Source of the DNA: Caldifarciminota bacterium
GTDB lineage: Bacteria > Hydrothermota > Hydrothermia > LBFQ01 > DSFT01
NCBI GenBank assembly: GCA_025060695.1
Contig: JANXBH010000006.1
Coordinates: 21,437-85,436, forward strand
Length of the DNA stretch: 64,000 bases
Direction of reading: 5' to 3'
The notes below the pieces were generated by a model, which worked only from the letters and a program-made list of their open reading frames with translations, made no database searches and was not told the DNA's origin. The number at the start of each line of letters is the position of its first letter. The stretch's first letter is position 1. This document shows, one piece after another, positions 44,651 to 52,377 of this stretch. Position numbers and translations under genes: made by a program.

Positions 44651-45706
44651 ATGGAAAAGGAGAAGGATAAAGAAAAAATTCTTGAGGCTACAATAAAACA
44701 ACTTGAAAAGAATTATGGTAAGGGTATAGTAATGCGTCTTGTTGATAGGGCAAAGGTGCAAGTTCCAACAGTTTCATCTGGTTCAATAAGTTTAGATTAT
44801 GCATTAGGTATAGGTGGATATCCAAAAGGTAGAATAATAGAAATATATGGTCAAGAAGCATCTGGTAAAACAACCTTAGCACTTATGGCTATAGCTGAAG
44901 TTCAAAAGCTTGGAGGTAGTGTCTTATTTATAGATGCTGAACACGCGTTTGAACCAAAATATGCAAAAACTATTGGTGTGGATACTGAAGACAAGAAATT
45001 CCTAATTTCTCAACCTGAATACGGAGAACAGGCACTTAGTATATTAGAGGATGCTATTAGGGGGGGTGCAATTGACCTTGTAGTTGTAGACTCAGTTGCA
45101 GCTCTTGTTACGAAAGCTGAGCTTGAAGGTGAAATGGAAGAACAAGGTATTGGGGGTCAAGCAAGATTAATGAGTAAGGCACTAAGGAAATTAACAGGAT
45201 TGATAGCTAAAACTGGAACAATAGCTATATTCATAAATCAAGTAAGGGAAAAAATTAGTCAAAATCCATATGGAGGACCGCCTGAAACAACACCAGGAGG
45301 AAGAGCATTAAAGTTCTATTCCTCAATAAGACTGGAGGTAAAAAAGGGAGAAAGTATAAAAGGACCTAATAATGAAATAATTGGACATTACATAAAAGTT
45401 AAAGTCGTAAAGAATAAATTAGCACCACCATATAAGACAGCCGAGTTTGAACTAATATATGGAAAAGGTATAAATAAAATCGGAGAAATATTTGATTTGG
45501 CTGTAAATATGGGAATCATCAAGAGGTCAGGCTCTTGGTATTCTTTTAATAGTGAGCAGTTAGGTCAAGGTAAAGAAAAGGCATTAGAATATATTCAGGA
45601 AAACGAAGAGATTCTAAGAAAAATAGAAACTGAGGTAAGGGAAAAGTTAAAAGAATATAAACCACAAGGGGGAGAATATGGAACAACATCTGAACAGACA
45701 GAATAA
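44651..45706 (+). CDS. recA: recombinase A
   Basis: The strand-exchange ATPase of homologous recombination and SOS control. The 351 residues are full length: LEKNYGKGIVMRL, Walker A GQEASGKTTLAL (about 66-77), LFIDAEHAFEP, VVVDSVAALVTKAELEGE (Walker B), and loops MSKALRKLTG and FINQVREKI with the GGRALKFYSS region. C-terminal acidic tail present. Second in the dcd unit; the PUR-domain gene starts inside its end (29-base overlap). No LexA-type operator was identified. Confidence 0.98.
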   Translation: MEKEKDKEKILEATIKQLEKNYGKGIVMRLVDRAKVQVPTVSSGSISLDYALGIGGYPKGRIIEIYGQEASGKTTLALMAIAEVQKLGGSVLFIDAEHAFEPKYAKTIGVDTEDKKFLISQPEYGEQALSILEDAIRGGAIDLVVVDSVAALVTKAELEGEMEEQGIGGQARLMSKALRKLTGLIAKTGTIAIFINQVREKISQNPYGGPPETTPGGRALKFYSSIRLEVKKGESIKGPNNEIIGHYIKVKVVKNKLAPPYKTAEFELIYGKGINKIGEIFDLAVNMGIIKRSGSWYSFNSEQLGQGKEKALEYIQENEEILRKIETEVREKLKEYKPQGGEYGTTSEQTE

Positions 45707-45911
45707 CATAGTTTATACTAAGAAAATAAAGGCAGGTAGAAGAACTTATTTCTTTGATATAAAAGTAGACGGTAAAGGTCAAAACTATATTTCTATATCT
45801 GAATCAAGAAAGACTGAAAATGGATTTAAAAAGCAGATGATAGTAATATATCCTGAAGATATTGAAAAATTCTTCTTAACATTTAAGGAGGTAAAAGATA
45901 GCCTCAAGTAA
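45678..45911 (+). CDS. PUR-domain nucleic-acid-binding protein (DUF3276)
   Basis: A 77-residue protein of the bacterial PUR-alpha-like group: YTKKIKAGRRTYFFDIKVDG, NYISISESRKTENGFKKQM, IYPEDIEKFFLTF. Relatives in Borrelia and Bacteroidetes bind single-stranded DNA and RNA. It overlaps recA by 29 bases, with a GGGGGAG site before its ATG. Its last codons contain the AAGGAGGT Shine-Dalgarno and the ATA start of the glycosyltransferase gene. Confidence 0.88.
   Translation: MEQHLNRQNNIVYTKKIKAGRRTYFFDIKVDGKGQNYISISESRKTENGFKKQMIVIYPEDIEKFFLTFKEVKDSLK
45885..45892 (+). promoter_or_regulatory. perfect Shine-Dalgarno for an ATA start
   Basis: AAGGAGGT within the end of the PUR gene. Six bases separate its GGAGG core from the ATA at 45898. 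Confidence 0.8.
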
Positions 45912-46635
45912 GCTAAAATTATCTATAGTTATTCCTGTTTATAACGAAAAAGACTATATTGAAAAAGTTATAAGAATGGTGAAAGATGTAAATCTTGGTT
46001 ATGATTTGGATAGAGAAATAATAGTAGTAGATGATGGAAGTAATGATGGGACAAGAGAAATATTAAAGCAATTAGAAAATAATGATGAATTTAAAAATGT
46101 TTTAAAAGTTATATATCATGAAAAGAATCAAGGAAAAGGTGGAGCATTGAATACAGGATTTAACTATGTTAGTGGAGATATAGTAGTAATTCAAGATGCA
46201 GACTTGGAGTATGACCCGAACGACTGGAGGGAAATGTTAAGACTTATAATTGAAAAAAATGCAGATGTAGTATATGGTTCAAGATTTTACGGTGCAAGCC
46301 ATAGGGTTCTATACTTTTATCACTTCATGGGAAATAAAGTAATTACTTACTTAATAAATTTACTTTTCAACATGACATTTTCTGACATTGAAGTATGCTA
46401 TAAGATGCTTAAAAAAGAAATTCTTGATGAAATTAGACCATTTAAAAGCAAAGACTTTGGTTTTGAAGTGGAAATTACTGCGAAGATTTCAAAATTGTCA
46501 AGCAAAAAGGGTATTAGAGTGTATGAAACTCAAATAAATTATTACGGAAGGACATATAATGAGGGGAAAAAAATTACTTGGAAAGATGGTATAAAAGCTC
46601 TTTGGTATATTATTAAGTTTAGATTTTCAAATTAA
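45898..46635 (+). CDS. family 2 glycosyltransferase, ATA start
   Basis: A 245-residue GT-A enzyme of the dolichol-phosphate-mannose-synthase-like group, which moves a sugar from a nucleotide donor to a lipid carrier. LSIVIPVYNEKDYIEKVI (about 8-25) is the start of the nucleotide-binding fold, followed by EIIVVDDGSNDGTREIL, NQGKGGALNTGF, VVIQDADLEYDP (DxD) and FGFEVEITAK. No ATG, GTG or TTG precedes the conserved start; an in-frame TAA lies at 45892-45894. ATA 45898, six bases after AAGGAGGT, is the only sensible start (MASSKLKLS). It overlaps the PUR gene by 14 bases. Confidence 0.92.
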   Translation: MASSKLKLSIVIPVYNEKDYIEKVIRMVKDVNLGYDLDREIIVVDDGSNDGTREILKQLENNDEFKNVLKVIYHEKNQGKGGALNTGFNYVSGDIVVIQDADLEYDPNDWREMLRLIIEKNADVVYGSRFYGASHRVLYFYHFMGNKVITYLINLLFNMTFSDIEVCYKMLKKEILDEIRPFKSKDFGFEVEITAKISKLSSKKGIRVYETQINYYGRTYNEGKKITWKDGIKALWYIIKFRFSN

Positions 46636-46636
46636 C

Positions 46637-47593
46637 ATGAAAAAATTAGTTTTTGAACTTATAAAAATTGCAATTAGTATATTTTTAATTTATATGATTT
46701 TCAAAAACATGAACATCAACGCCTTTTTATACCACTTGAAGTCTTTAAATATTGTTTATTACTTATTTGCAATTGTTCTGGGATTTATTGGCTATTCACT
46801 TTCTGCACTTAGATGGTTTATATATACAAGGGCGTATAAGTTGAACATAAATTTAATTCAAGCAAATAAATACGTATTCGCAAGTTTATTTTTAGGACTT
46901 GTTTTGCCTTCAGGTGCAGGTGTTGACTTAGTAAGATTTTTCTATGCTCAGAGGGACAATATGCAAAAACGTGCTGAGGTACTATCTTCTATATTTGTAG
47001 ATAGGTTAATTGGTGTTATTGCACTTATATTTTTAGCATTACTTGGTATCTATTTCGGTATTGAAAGAATAAGAGAGATATCAGATAAGCTAATTTGGAT
47101 AATGCTATTTCTTATCGGATTTTTCATATTTATGTTAACCCCAATGTTTGAAAGAATTATTATTTTGATATTTGGTAAAATAGAAAAATTTAGAATAGGT
47201 GAAAGGATGCAAAAGCTTATAAACTCATTTTCACTATATAAGGAAAATAAGATGATAGTAGTTTCTACGTTCTTTATTTCAATACTTATGCAATTTTTTT
47301 TCGGTCTTTCCGCATTTGTCATTTCAAAAGCTTTGGGTTTTGATTTGAGTCCAATTGAGGTAGTTCTTATAACTTCCGCAATTAACTTTATTACAATGCT
47401 ACCTTTGAGTTTTAGTGGTATAGGTATTAGAGAAGGGGGGTTTATATTTTTTCTTTCAGATAAAATTGGTATGGAAGGTGCGGTAGCTTTGTCTTTGCTA
47501 TATTACGCTAGTGGTATACTTTCATTTGGTCCTGTTGGTATATTAGTTTTTGTTTCAGAACCTGTAAGATTTTCATTAAAAAAAGAGGTTTAG
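46637..47593 (+). CDS. lysylphosphatidylglycerol synthase-like membrane protein (UPF0104)
   Basis: A 318-residue polytopic protein with seven or eight helices, of the flippase-like family related to the membrane part of MprF/AglD. It has SALRWFIYTRAYKL, the conserved LFLGLVLPSGAGVDLVRFFY, SIFVDRLIGVIALI, and LPLSFSGIGIREGGFIFFLS near the end. Members often sit next to GT2 genes and are thought to move lipid-linked sugars across the membrane. Here it follows the GT2 gene after one base, supporting a shared lipid-sugar pathway. Confidence 0.85.
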   Translation: MKKLVFELIKIAISIFLIYMIFKNMNINAFLYHLKSLNIVYYLFAIVLGFIGYSLSALRWFIYTRAYKLNINLIQANKYVFASLFLGLVLPSGAGVDLVRFFYAQRDNMQKRAEVLSSIFVDRLIGVIALIFLALLGIYFGIERIREISDKLIWIMLFLIGFFIFMLTPMFERIIILIFGKIEKFRIGERMQKLINSFSLYKENKMIVVSTFFISILMQFFFGLSAFVISKALGFDLSPIEVVLITSAINFITMLPLSFSGIGIREGGFIFFLSDKIGMEGAVALSLLYYASGILSFGPVGILVFVSEPVRFSLKKEV

Positions 47594-47623
47594 TTTTTTA
47601 TAATTATTTACTATAGAAATTAG

Positions 47624-47634
47624 CTTTAAAATTT
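47624..47634 (+). promoter_or_regulatory. leaderless-type promoter element of the E2 gene
   Basis: CTTTAAAATTT, six bases before ATG 47641. Confidence 0.65.
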
Positions 47635-47640
47635 AAAAAT

Positions 47641-48834
47641 ATGGCAATAAAAGAATTTAAGATGCCTGAAATTGCGGAAAGTGTCCATGAAGGAGAAATA
47701 GGAAAAATCTTAGTAAAAGAAGGGGACTATGTAAAAAGGGAACAACCACTACTTGAAGTTTTAACCGATAAGGTAAATACTGAGCTTCCATCACCTTATG
47801 AAGGATATGTTATTAAAATCTTAGTTAAAGAAGGAGATATAGTAACAGTTGGGACACCTCTTTTAATTGTAGGTGATAGTATTAATGAGACTGTAGAGAA
47901 AAAGGAGATTGCACTAAACGACAGTGAAAAATTAGAAGTAAAAAGACCATTGGCAGCACCAGCAGTAAGGAAACTTGCAAGAGAACTTGGTATAGATTTA
48001 AACTTAGTAAGGGGAACTGGTCCTAGTGGAAGGATTACAAGAAGTGATGTATTGAACTATGTAAGTAAGAAAGAGGAGATTGTTGAAAAAGTAGAAGTGA
48101 AGGAAGTAAGAGAAATTAGAAAAGAGGAACTTGAAGAAGTAATTCCGATTAGAGGTATAAGAAGAAAAATAGCAGAGCACTTAAGACTTTCAAAAGATAG
48201 AGCGGTTCATACTCTTCATGTAGATGAAATTGATATGACTGAAGTTGTAAAATTGAGAGAAAAACTTAAAAGAATAACAGAAAAGCAAAATATAAAACTT
48301 ACATATTTACCATTTATAATTAAAGCAGTTGCTACTACACTAAAAAAACATCCATATTTTAATGCAATAGTAGATGATGAAAAGAATGAAATAGTTTTAA
48401 AGAAATATTATAATATCGGAGTTGCAGTAGACACTCCTGATGGCTTGATAGTTCCTGTAGTAAAGAATGTGGATAAAAAGAGTATTATTGAAATTGCAAG
48501 AGAAATTCAAGAGCTTTCTGAGAAAGCAAGGGAAGGAAAACTAACGTTAGAAGACTTACAAGATGGTACATTTTCTATAACAAATGTAGGCTCAATAGGT
48601 GGTTTATTTGCATTTCCTGTAATAGACTATCCAAGAGTAGCAATACTTGGCACTCATAAAATTAGAAAAGTTCCTATTGTAAATGAAAAGGACGAAATAG
48701 TTATAAGAGACATTATGTACGTTTCACTGTCTTTTGACCATAGAGTAGTAGATGGTGCTGAAGCTGCAAGGTTTACAAGAACACTCTCTACGATTTTGGA
48801 AAATCCTGATATTTTTATATTAGAGGCTATATGA
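47641..48834 (+). CDS. 2-oxoacid dehydrogenase E2 component (dihydrolipoamide acyltransferase)
   Basis: A 397-residue three-domain enzyme. The lipoyl domain (1-78) holds the lipoyl Lys in EVLTDKVNTELPSP. The E3/E1-binding domain is APAVRKLARELGIDLNLVRGT (about 104-124). The catalytic domain carries NVGSIGGLFAFPVI and the active-site SLSFDHRVVDGAEAARF. It builds the core of a pyruvate or branched-chain 2-oxoacid complex, presumably with the E1beta encoded at 41816. Followed by tdh with an ATGA overlap. Confidence 0.95.
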   Translation: MAIKEFKMPEIAESVHEGEIGKILVKEGDYVKREQPLLEVLTDKVNTELPSPYEGYVIKILVKEGDIVTVGTPLLIVGDSINETVEKKEIALNDSEKLEVKRPLAAPAVRKLARELGIDLNLVRGTGPSGRITRSDVLNYVSKKEEIVEKVEVKEVREIRKEELEEVIPIRGIRRKIAEHLRLSKDRAVHTLHVDEIDMTEVVKLREKLKRITEKQNIKLTYLPFIIKAVATTLKKHPYFNAIVDDEKNEIVLKKYYNIGVAVDTPDGLIVPVVKNVDKKSIIEIAREIQELSEKAREGKLTLEDLQDGTFSITNVGSIGGLFAFPVIDYPRVAILGTHKIRKVPIVNEKDEIVIRDIMYVSLSFDHRVVDGAEAARFTRTLSTILENPDIFILEAI

Positions 48835-49859
48835 TAGCTATTGCAAAGACTAAACCTTCGTATGGTTTTGACATTATTAAAGCGGAAATACCTAAAATAA
48901 ATGAATACGAAGTTCTTATTGAAGTAAAATATGCTTCTATTTGTGGTAGCGACGTTCATGCATATGTATGGGACGATTGGGCAAAAGAAACAATAACTGA
49001 ATTTCCAAGAGTATTAGGTCATGAAATAGCAGGAGTAATTGTAGAAAAGGGAAAGCATGTAAATTCTTTAAATATTGGGGACTTCGTTGCAATTGAAAGT
49101 CATTTTTGGTGTAATGTATGCTATAATTGTAAAAATGGTGATTTTCATGTATGTAAAAATACAAAGATACTTGGTTTTGGTGTAGATGGAGGATTTGCAA
49201 ATTATCTAAAAATACCGTATACAAATGCAATAAAAGTCCCGGATAATATTCCAAGGCATTGGATATCATTAATGGAACCTATGGGAAATGCGGTTGATAC
49301 GGTATTAAGTGATGAAATAGCGGGTAAGAATGTTTTAATTGTTGGATGTGGACCTATTGGTCTTATGGCGGTAGGTATTTCAAAAATATGTGGTGCTGAT
49401 AAGGTCATAGCTATGGATATAAATGAGCACAGATTGAAAATTTCAAAAGAGATGGGTGCGGATTATATAATAAATCCAAAGACTGAGAACGTATATGAGA
49501 AAGTTATGGAAATTACTGATAATGTTGGGGTAGATGTTGTTTTAGAATTTTCAGGTAGTGAAGTTGGTTTTAAGGAAGCAATGAAAACCATAAAGGAAGC
49601 GGGAAGGTTATCACTACTTGGTCTATATTCAAAGCCATTCGAATTTGATTTTAATAAATATTTTATAATGAAAGGTTTAAAAATTTATGGTATAATTGGA
49701 AGGAAAATATATTCAACTTGGTATAAAACCATTAGTTTAATACAGAAGATGAATTTGGACCCAATAATTAGTCATGTGTTAAAACTTGAGGAGTTTGAGA
49801 AAGGTTTTGAAGATATATTAAATGGAAGAGCAATTAAAGTGGTTTTTAAAGTCAGTTAA
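48831..49859 (+). CDS. tdh: L-threonine 3-dehydrogenase-like zinc alcohol dehydrogenase
   Basis: A 342-residue medium-chain dehydrogenase. Catalytic zinc ligands are in ASICGSDVHAYVWDDW and LGHEIAGVIVEKG. The structural zinc Cys are in WCNVCYNCKNGDFHVC. The NAD site is VLIVGCGPIGLMAVGISK and the tail GLKIYGIIGRKIYSTWYK with FEKGFEDILNGRAIKVVF parallels E. coli Tdh closely. It would oxidise threonine to 2-amino-3-ketobutyrate; a related polyol substrate is possible. It shares a transcript with the E2 gene, perhaps feeding amino-acid carbon to acetyl-CoA. Confidence 0.9.
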   Translation: MIAIAKTKPSYGFDIIKAEIPKINEYEVLIEVKYASICGSDVHAYVWDDWAKETITEFPRVLGHEIAGVIVEKGKHVNSLNIGDFVAIESHFWCNVCYNCKNGDFHVCKNTKILGFGVDGGFANYLKIPYTNAIKVPDNIPRHWISLMEPMGNAVDTVLSDEIAGKNVLIVGCGPIGLMAVGISKICGADKVIAMDINEHRLKISKEMGADYIINPKTENVYEKVMEITDNVGVDVVLEFSGSEVGFKEAMKTIKEAGRLSLLGLYSKPFEFDFNKYFIMKGLKIYGIIGRKIYSTWYKTISLIQKMNLDPIISHVLKLEEFEKGFEDILNGRAIKVVFKVS

Positions 49860-50610
49860 GACATATAACAATCTAATAGAAGGGGAATTATTAGAGATTT
49901 CAAAGGGTTTTTGGTTTTCTCATACTCACTTCATTGACAAATATTTGAAGGATTTTCATGATATAATAGTTTATAAGGGTTTTTGGAGTGGGTATGAACT
50001 TTACAAAAAACCATATTACAGGTTTATTACTGACGTGGACTTTTTGGTAAATGAAATTAGATATATTGAACTAAAGAAACTCTTCTTAGATTTGGGCTTT
50101 AAATATTATTTTCAAGTAAGGGAGAACTCCCCAGCGTTTGTAAAAAGGTTTGAATACGTAATGAATTTTTATAAGAATATCCTTCACTTTGAAATACATA
50201 AAAGCATTTTCCCACCTTACTACTTAGATATAAGTAATAAGAAAATCTTTAAACGAGCTATTCCTTGGAAGTTCAACTTACTAACTTTGCCCATAGAAGA
50301 CCAGTTTATATTTTCAGTTTTACACTTTCACAAAAGCTCCCAAAAAGTCCTTTATTGGCTATGGGATATTTCTATTCTTTACTCAAAAGTAGATTTAAAA
50401 AAGGTTAAAGAAGTATGCGACTACTATTCTATTGACTATGAAAGATTTTCTAAAATTCTTGAAAATATCAAACTTGGGAATATTTTTGAAAGTAAGTTTT
50501 TTAAGAAAAGTATTAAAAGTTATGTTTTTTACTTTCTTGTAAAAATTTTACATTACCTTTATAGAGACTATGATTCCATCTCCAATTGGGACAAGAGAGC
50601 TAATGAATGA
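49822..50610 (+). CDS. nucleotidyltransferase-fold protein (NTP_transf_5-like)
   Basis: A 262-residue protein resembling the uncharacterised nucleotidyltransferase family NTP_transf_5. The key segment is YYRFITDVDFLVNE (an R-x-x-x-D-x-D pattern) followed by FLDLGFKYYF; FEIHKSIFP and IEDQFIFSVLHFHKSS fit the later family blocks. Some members sit in polysaccharide or peptide-modification clusters, but the function is not known. It begins 38 bases inside the tdh end and runs 63 bases into the convergent methyltransferase gene. Confidence 0.7.
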   Translation: MEEQLKWFLKSVKTYNNLIEGELLEISKGFWFSHTHFIDKYLKDFHDIIVYKGFWSGYELYKKPYYRFITDVDFLVNEIRYIELKKLFLDLGFKYYFQVRENSPAFVKRFEYVMNFYKNILHFEIHKSIFPPYYLDISNKKIFKRAIPWKFNLLTLPIEDQFIFSVLHFHKSSQKVLYWLWDISILYSKVDLKKVKEVCDYYSIDYERFSKILENIKLGNIFESKFFKKSIKSYVFYFLVKILHYLYRDYDSISNWDKRANE

Positions 50611-51171
50611 CTTGTCTGAAAATATTTTTCTATTGAACTCCCTTATAGTAAGTGTTTCTTTATCATTTTCGTCTTCTTTTAATACTTTTTGGTGCCATAG
50701 AGCATTATCAGATATAAATATTCCCCCAACTTTTAGTTTTTTCTTTACTACTTCAAGAACTCTTAAATATTGCGTCTTTTCAGCGTCATTTAGTATTAGG
50801 TCAAATTCCATATTCATGCTTTCCAATATGCTTATTCCATCACCAAGATGAGTTCTAAGCTTATTTTCAAGACCAGCTATTCTAAAAAATTCCGTAGCCA
50901 TTTCTAAGTTTTGGAACATATAATCAGTTAAGTGTATTTCCTTCAGGTAGTCGTTATATATACTTATCCACATTGCGGAATACCCAAAACCTGAACCTAT
51001 CTCAAAAACATATTCTGCTTTATTCATAAGTGATATTATTGAGACTAACCTTGCAGAAAGCCTATTTAAAATGGGAAAATTTAAACTTTTGCCATATCTT
51101 TCCATTTCTATAAGAACTGGATGGACATTCTGTAAATTTTCTAATTGGTTAAGATAATCGTTTAATTGCAT
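50548..51171 (-). CDS. SAM-dependent O-methyltransferase-like protein
   Basis: A 207-residue class I methyltransferase close to the caffeoyl-CoA/TrmR (YrrM) group. The AdoMet site is YVFEIGSGFGYSAMWIS, with LTDYMFQNLEMATEF next, FDLILNDAEKTQYLRVLEV replacing the usual D-A-D-K box, and GGIFISDNALW. TrmR members methylate tRNA; others act on catechols, so the substrate is open. The start is ATG 51171, five bases after ACTTAAAATTT, not the TTG ten codons upstream. Confidence 0.85.
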   Translation of the reverse strand: MQLNDYLNQLENLQNVHPVLIEMERYGKSLNFPILNRLSARLVSIISLMNKAEYVFEIGSGFGYSAMWISIYNDYLKEIHLTDYMFQNLEMATEFFRIAGLENKLRTHLGDGISILESMNMEFDLILNDAEKTQYLRVLEVVKKKLKVGGIFISDNALWHQKVLKEDENDKETLTIREFNRKIFSDKSFISSLVPIGDGIIVSIKVM

Positions 51172-51176
51172 TTTGA

Positions 51177-51187
51177 AAATTTTAAGT
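51177..51187 (-). promoter_or_regulatory. leaderless-type promoter element of the methyltransferase gene
   Basis: Minus strand ACTTAAAATTT, inside the end of the upstream ABC gene, five bases before ATG. Confidence 0.6.
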
Positions 51188-51829
51188 CCCAAAAATTTCA
51201 AGACTTAAATTAAAAACCTGTTTGAAGTTTTCTTCATTTAAAGTCCTTGCATATATCTTTCCGTCTTTCATAAGTATAAAATTACTAAAAAACTTAGTTG
51301 CCAAAAAGATATCGTGAATAGTTAATATAAATGTTTTTTCACTATTTTTAATGTATTGTAATAGCCTTATCTGAAAATAAGGATCTAAGTGAGAAAGAGG
51401 TTCATCTAAAATAGATATTTTTTGAGTTGAATTTATAACCCTACTAAGTCTTACTCTTTGGAATTCTCCTGCGGATAGTTCGTTCATCTTTCTATTTAAA
51501 AGTTCCTTAATTTCCATTAAGTCAATTTCTAATTTCACTCCAGAAAGTTTTAAATAAGTTTTTACAGTAATGTCAGGTTGATATTCAACTTGTAATAAGA
51601 AAGAGCAATATTTTATTAGTTCTTCTTGACTAATATTTTTTAGCTCTTTTGAGTAAATCTTAACTGAGCCCTCATAGTCTATTTGCTTAAGCAAAGTTCT
51701 TATAAGTGTAGTTTTTCCACTTCCATTTGGACCAAGTATTACAATTTTTTGATTTTCAAAAACTTCTAACTTATCTATGAATATTCTAAAATTTTTATAA
51801 CCTGCAGAAAGTTTTAGAATCTCTAAAAT
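51182..51829 (-). CDS. ABC transporter ATP-binding protein, possible ATT start
   Basis: A 215-residue ABC ATPase: Walker A ILGPNGSGKTTLI, a signature loop NELSAGEFQRVRLSR, Walker B KISILDEPLSHLDP and the switch His in LTIHDIFLAT. No permease is adjacent, so its substrate and partner are unknown; the form is that of metal or cobalamin importers. An ATG at 51904 in frame would start inside the divergent OsmC gene and before the promoter element. ATT 51829, three bases after CTTTAAAATTT, gives MLEILKLSAGYKNF, which matches the usual ABC beginning. Confidence 0.85.
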   Translation of the reverse strand: MLEILKLSAGYKNFRIFIDKLEVFENQKIVILGPNGSGKTTLIRTLLKQIDYEGSVKIYSKELKNISQEELIKYCSFLLQVEYQPDITVKTYLKLSGVKLEIDLMEIKELLNRKMNELSAGEFQRVRLSRVINSTQKISILDEPLSHLDPYFQIRLLQYIKNSEKTFILTIHDIFLATKFFSNFILMKDGKIYARTLNEENFKQVFNLSLEIFGT

Positions 51830-51832
51830 GCT

Positions 51833-51843
51833 AAATTTTAAAG
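51833..51843 (-). promoter_or_regulatory. leaderless-type promoter element of the ABC ATPase gene
   Basis: Minus strand CTTTAAAATTT, three bases before the proposed ATT start and six bases from the OsmC element. Confidence 0.55.
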
Positions 51844-51849
51844 AATTAG

Positions 51850-51860
51850 CTTTAAAATTT
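51850..51860 (+). promoter_or_regulatory. leaderless-type promoter element of the OsmC-thrS unit
   Basis: CTTTAAAATTT, seven bases before ATG 51868. Confidence 0.65.
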
Positions 51861-51867
51861 TGAAAAT

Positions 51868-52377
51868 ATGAATAACGTAAATGTAAAGCAGTTGTTTGAA
51901 ACAAGAGAAAAAATTATTAAAAATCAGTTTCCATCAGAGAGAGAATTTATAGTAGAAGGTGAATGGGTTTTTGATAAACATATTCAATTTACTGGAAGGA
52001 TAGAATATACTAATGGGATAGTGGAGCTTTCAACAGATCAGCCTCCACAAAGTGGAGGATATGGAAATGCGCCCAATCCCGTTCAAATTTGTGTTTTCGG
52101 AGTAATTAGTTGCTATTCTACTACGTTTATGACAATAGCCTCTTTAAGAGGAATAGAGATTAAAAAACTTAAAGCGAAAGGCTCTATTCTTTTAGATATG
52201 AGAAGTGTTTTTGAAATAGAAGATTTACCTGTAGTAAAAAAAGTAAGTGTAGAATTAGATATAGAGTCCGATGTGGATAGAAGTGTTTTAGAAGAGATAA
52301 GACTATTAGCAAATAAAAAATGTCCTGCAGCATATGTAATTCAAAATCCTATAGAGCTTGAAACAAAAATAAAATAA
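51868..52377 (+). CDS. OsmC/Ohr-type thiol peroxidase family protein
   Basis: A 169-residue protein of the OsmC superfamily, which removes organic peroxides with a reactive Cys pair. The first Cys is probably in NPVQICVFGVISCYSTTF (a long helix as in the family) and the second in LANKKCPAAYVI. DQPPQSGGYGNAPNP precedes the helix. Its stop overlaps the thrS ATG (TAATG), so peroxide defence and threonyl-tRNA synthetase share one transcript. Confidence 0.88.
   Translation: MNNVNVKQLFETREKIIKNQFPSEREFIVEGEWVFDKHIQFTGRIEYTNGIVELSTDQPPQSGGYGNAPNPVQICVFGVISCYSTTFMTIASLRGIEIKKLKAKGSILLDMRSVFEIEDLPVVKKVSVELDIESDVDRSVLEEIRLLANKKCPAAYVIQNPIELETKIK

Noticed and set aside
51830-51904. N-terminal extension of the ABC ATPase from ATG 51904
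   Set aside because: It would run through the OsmC promoter region and adds residues absent from usual ABC proteins; kept as the less likely alternative.
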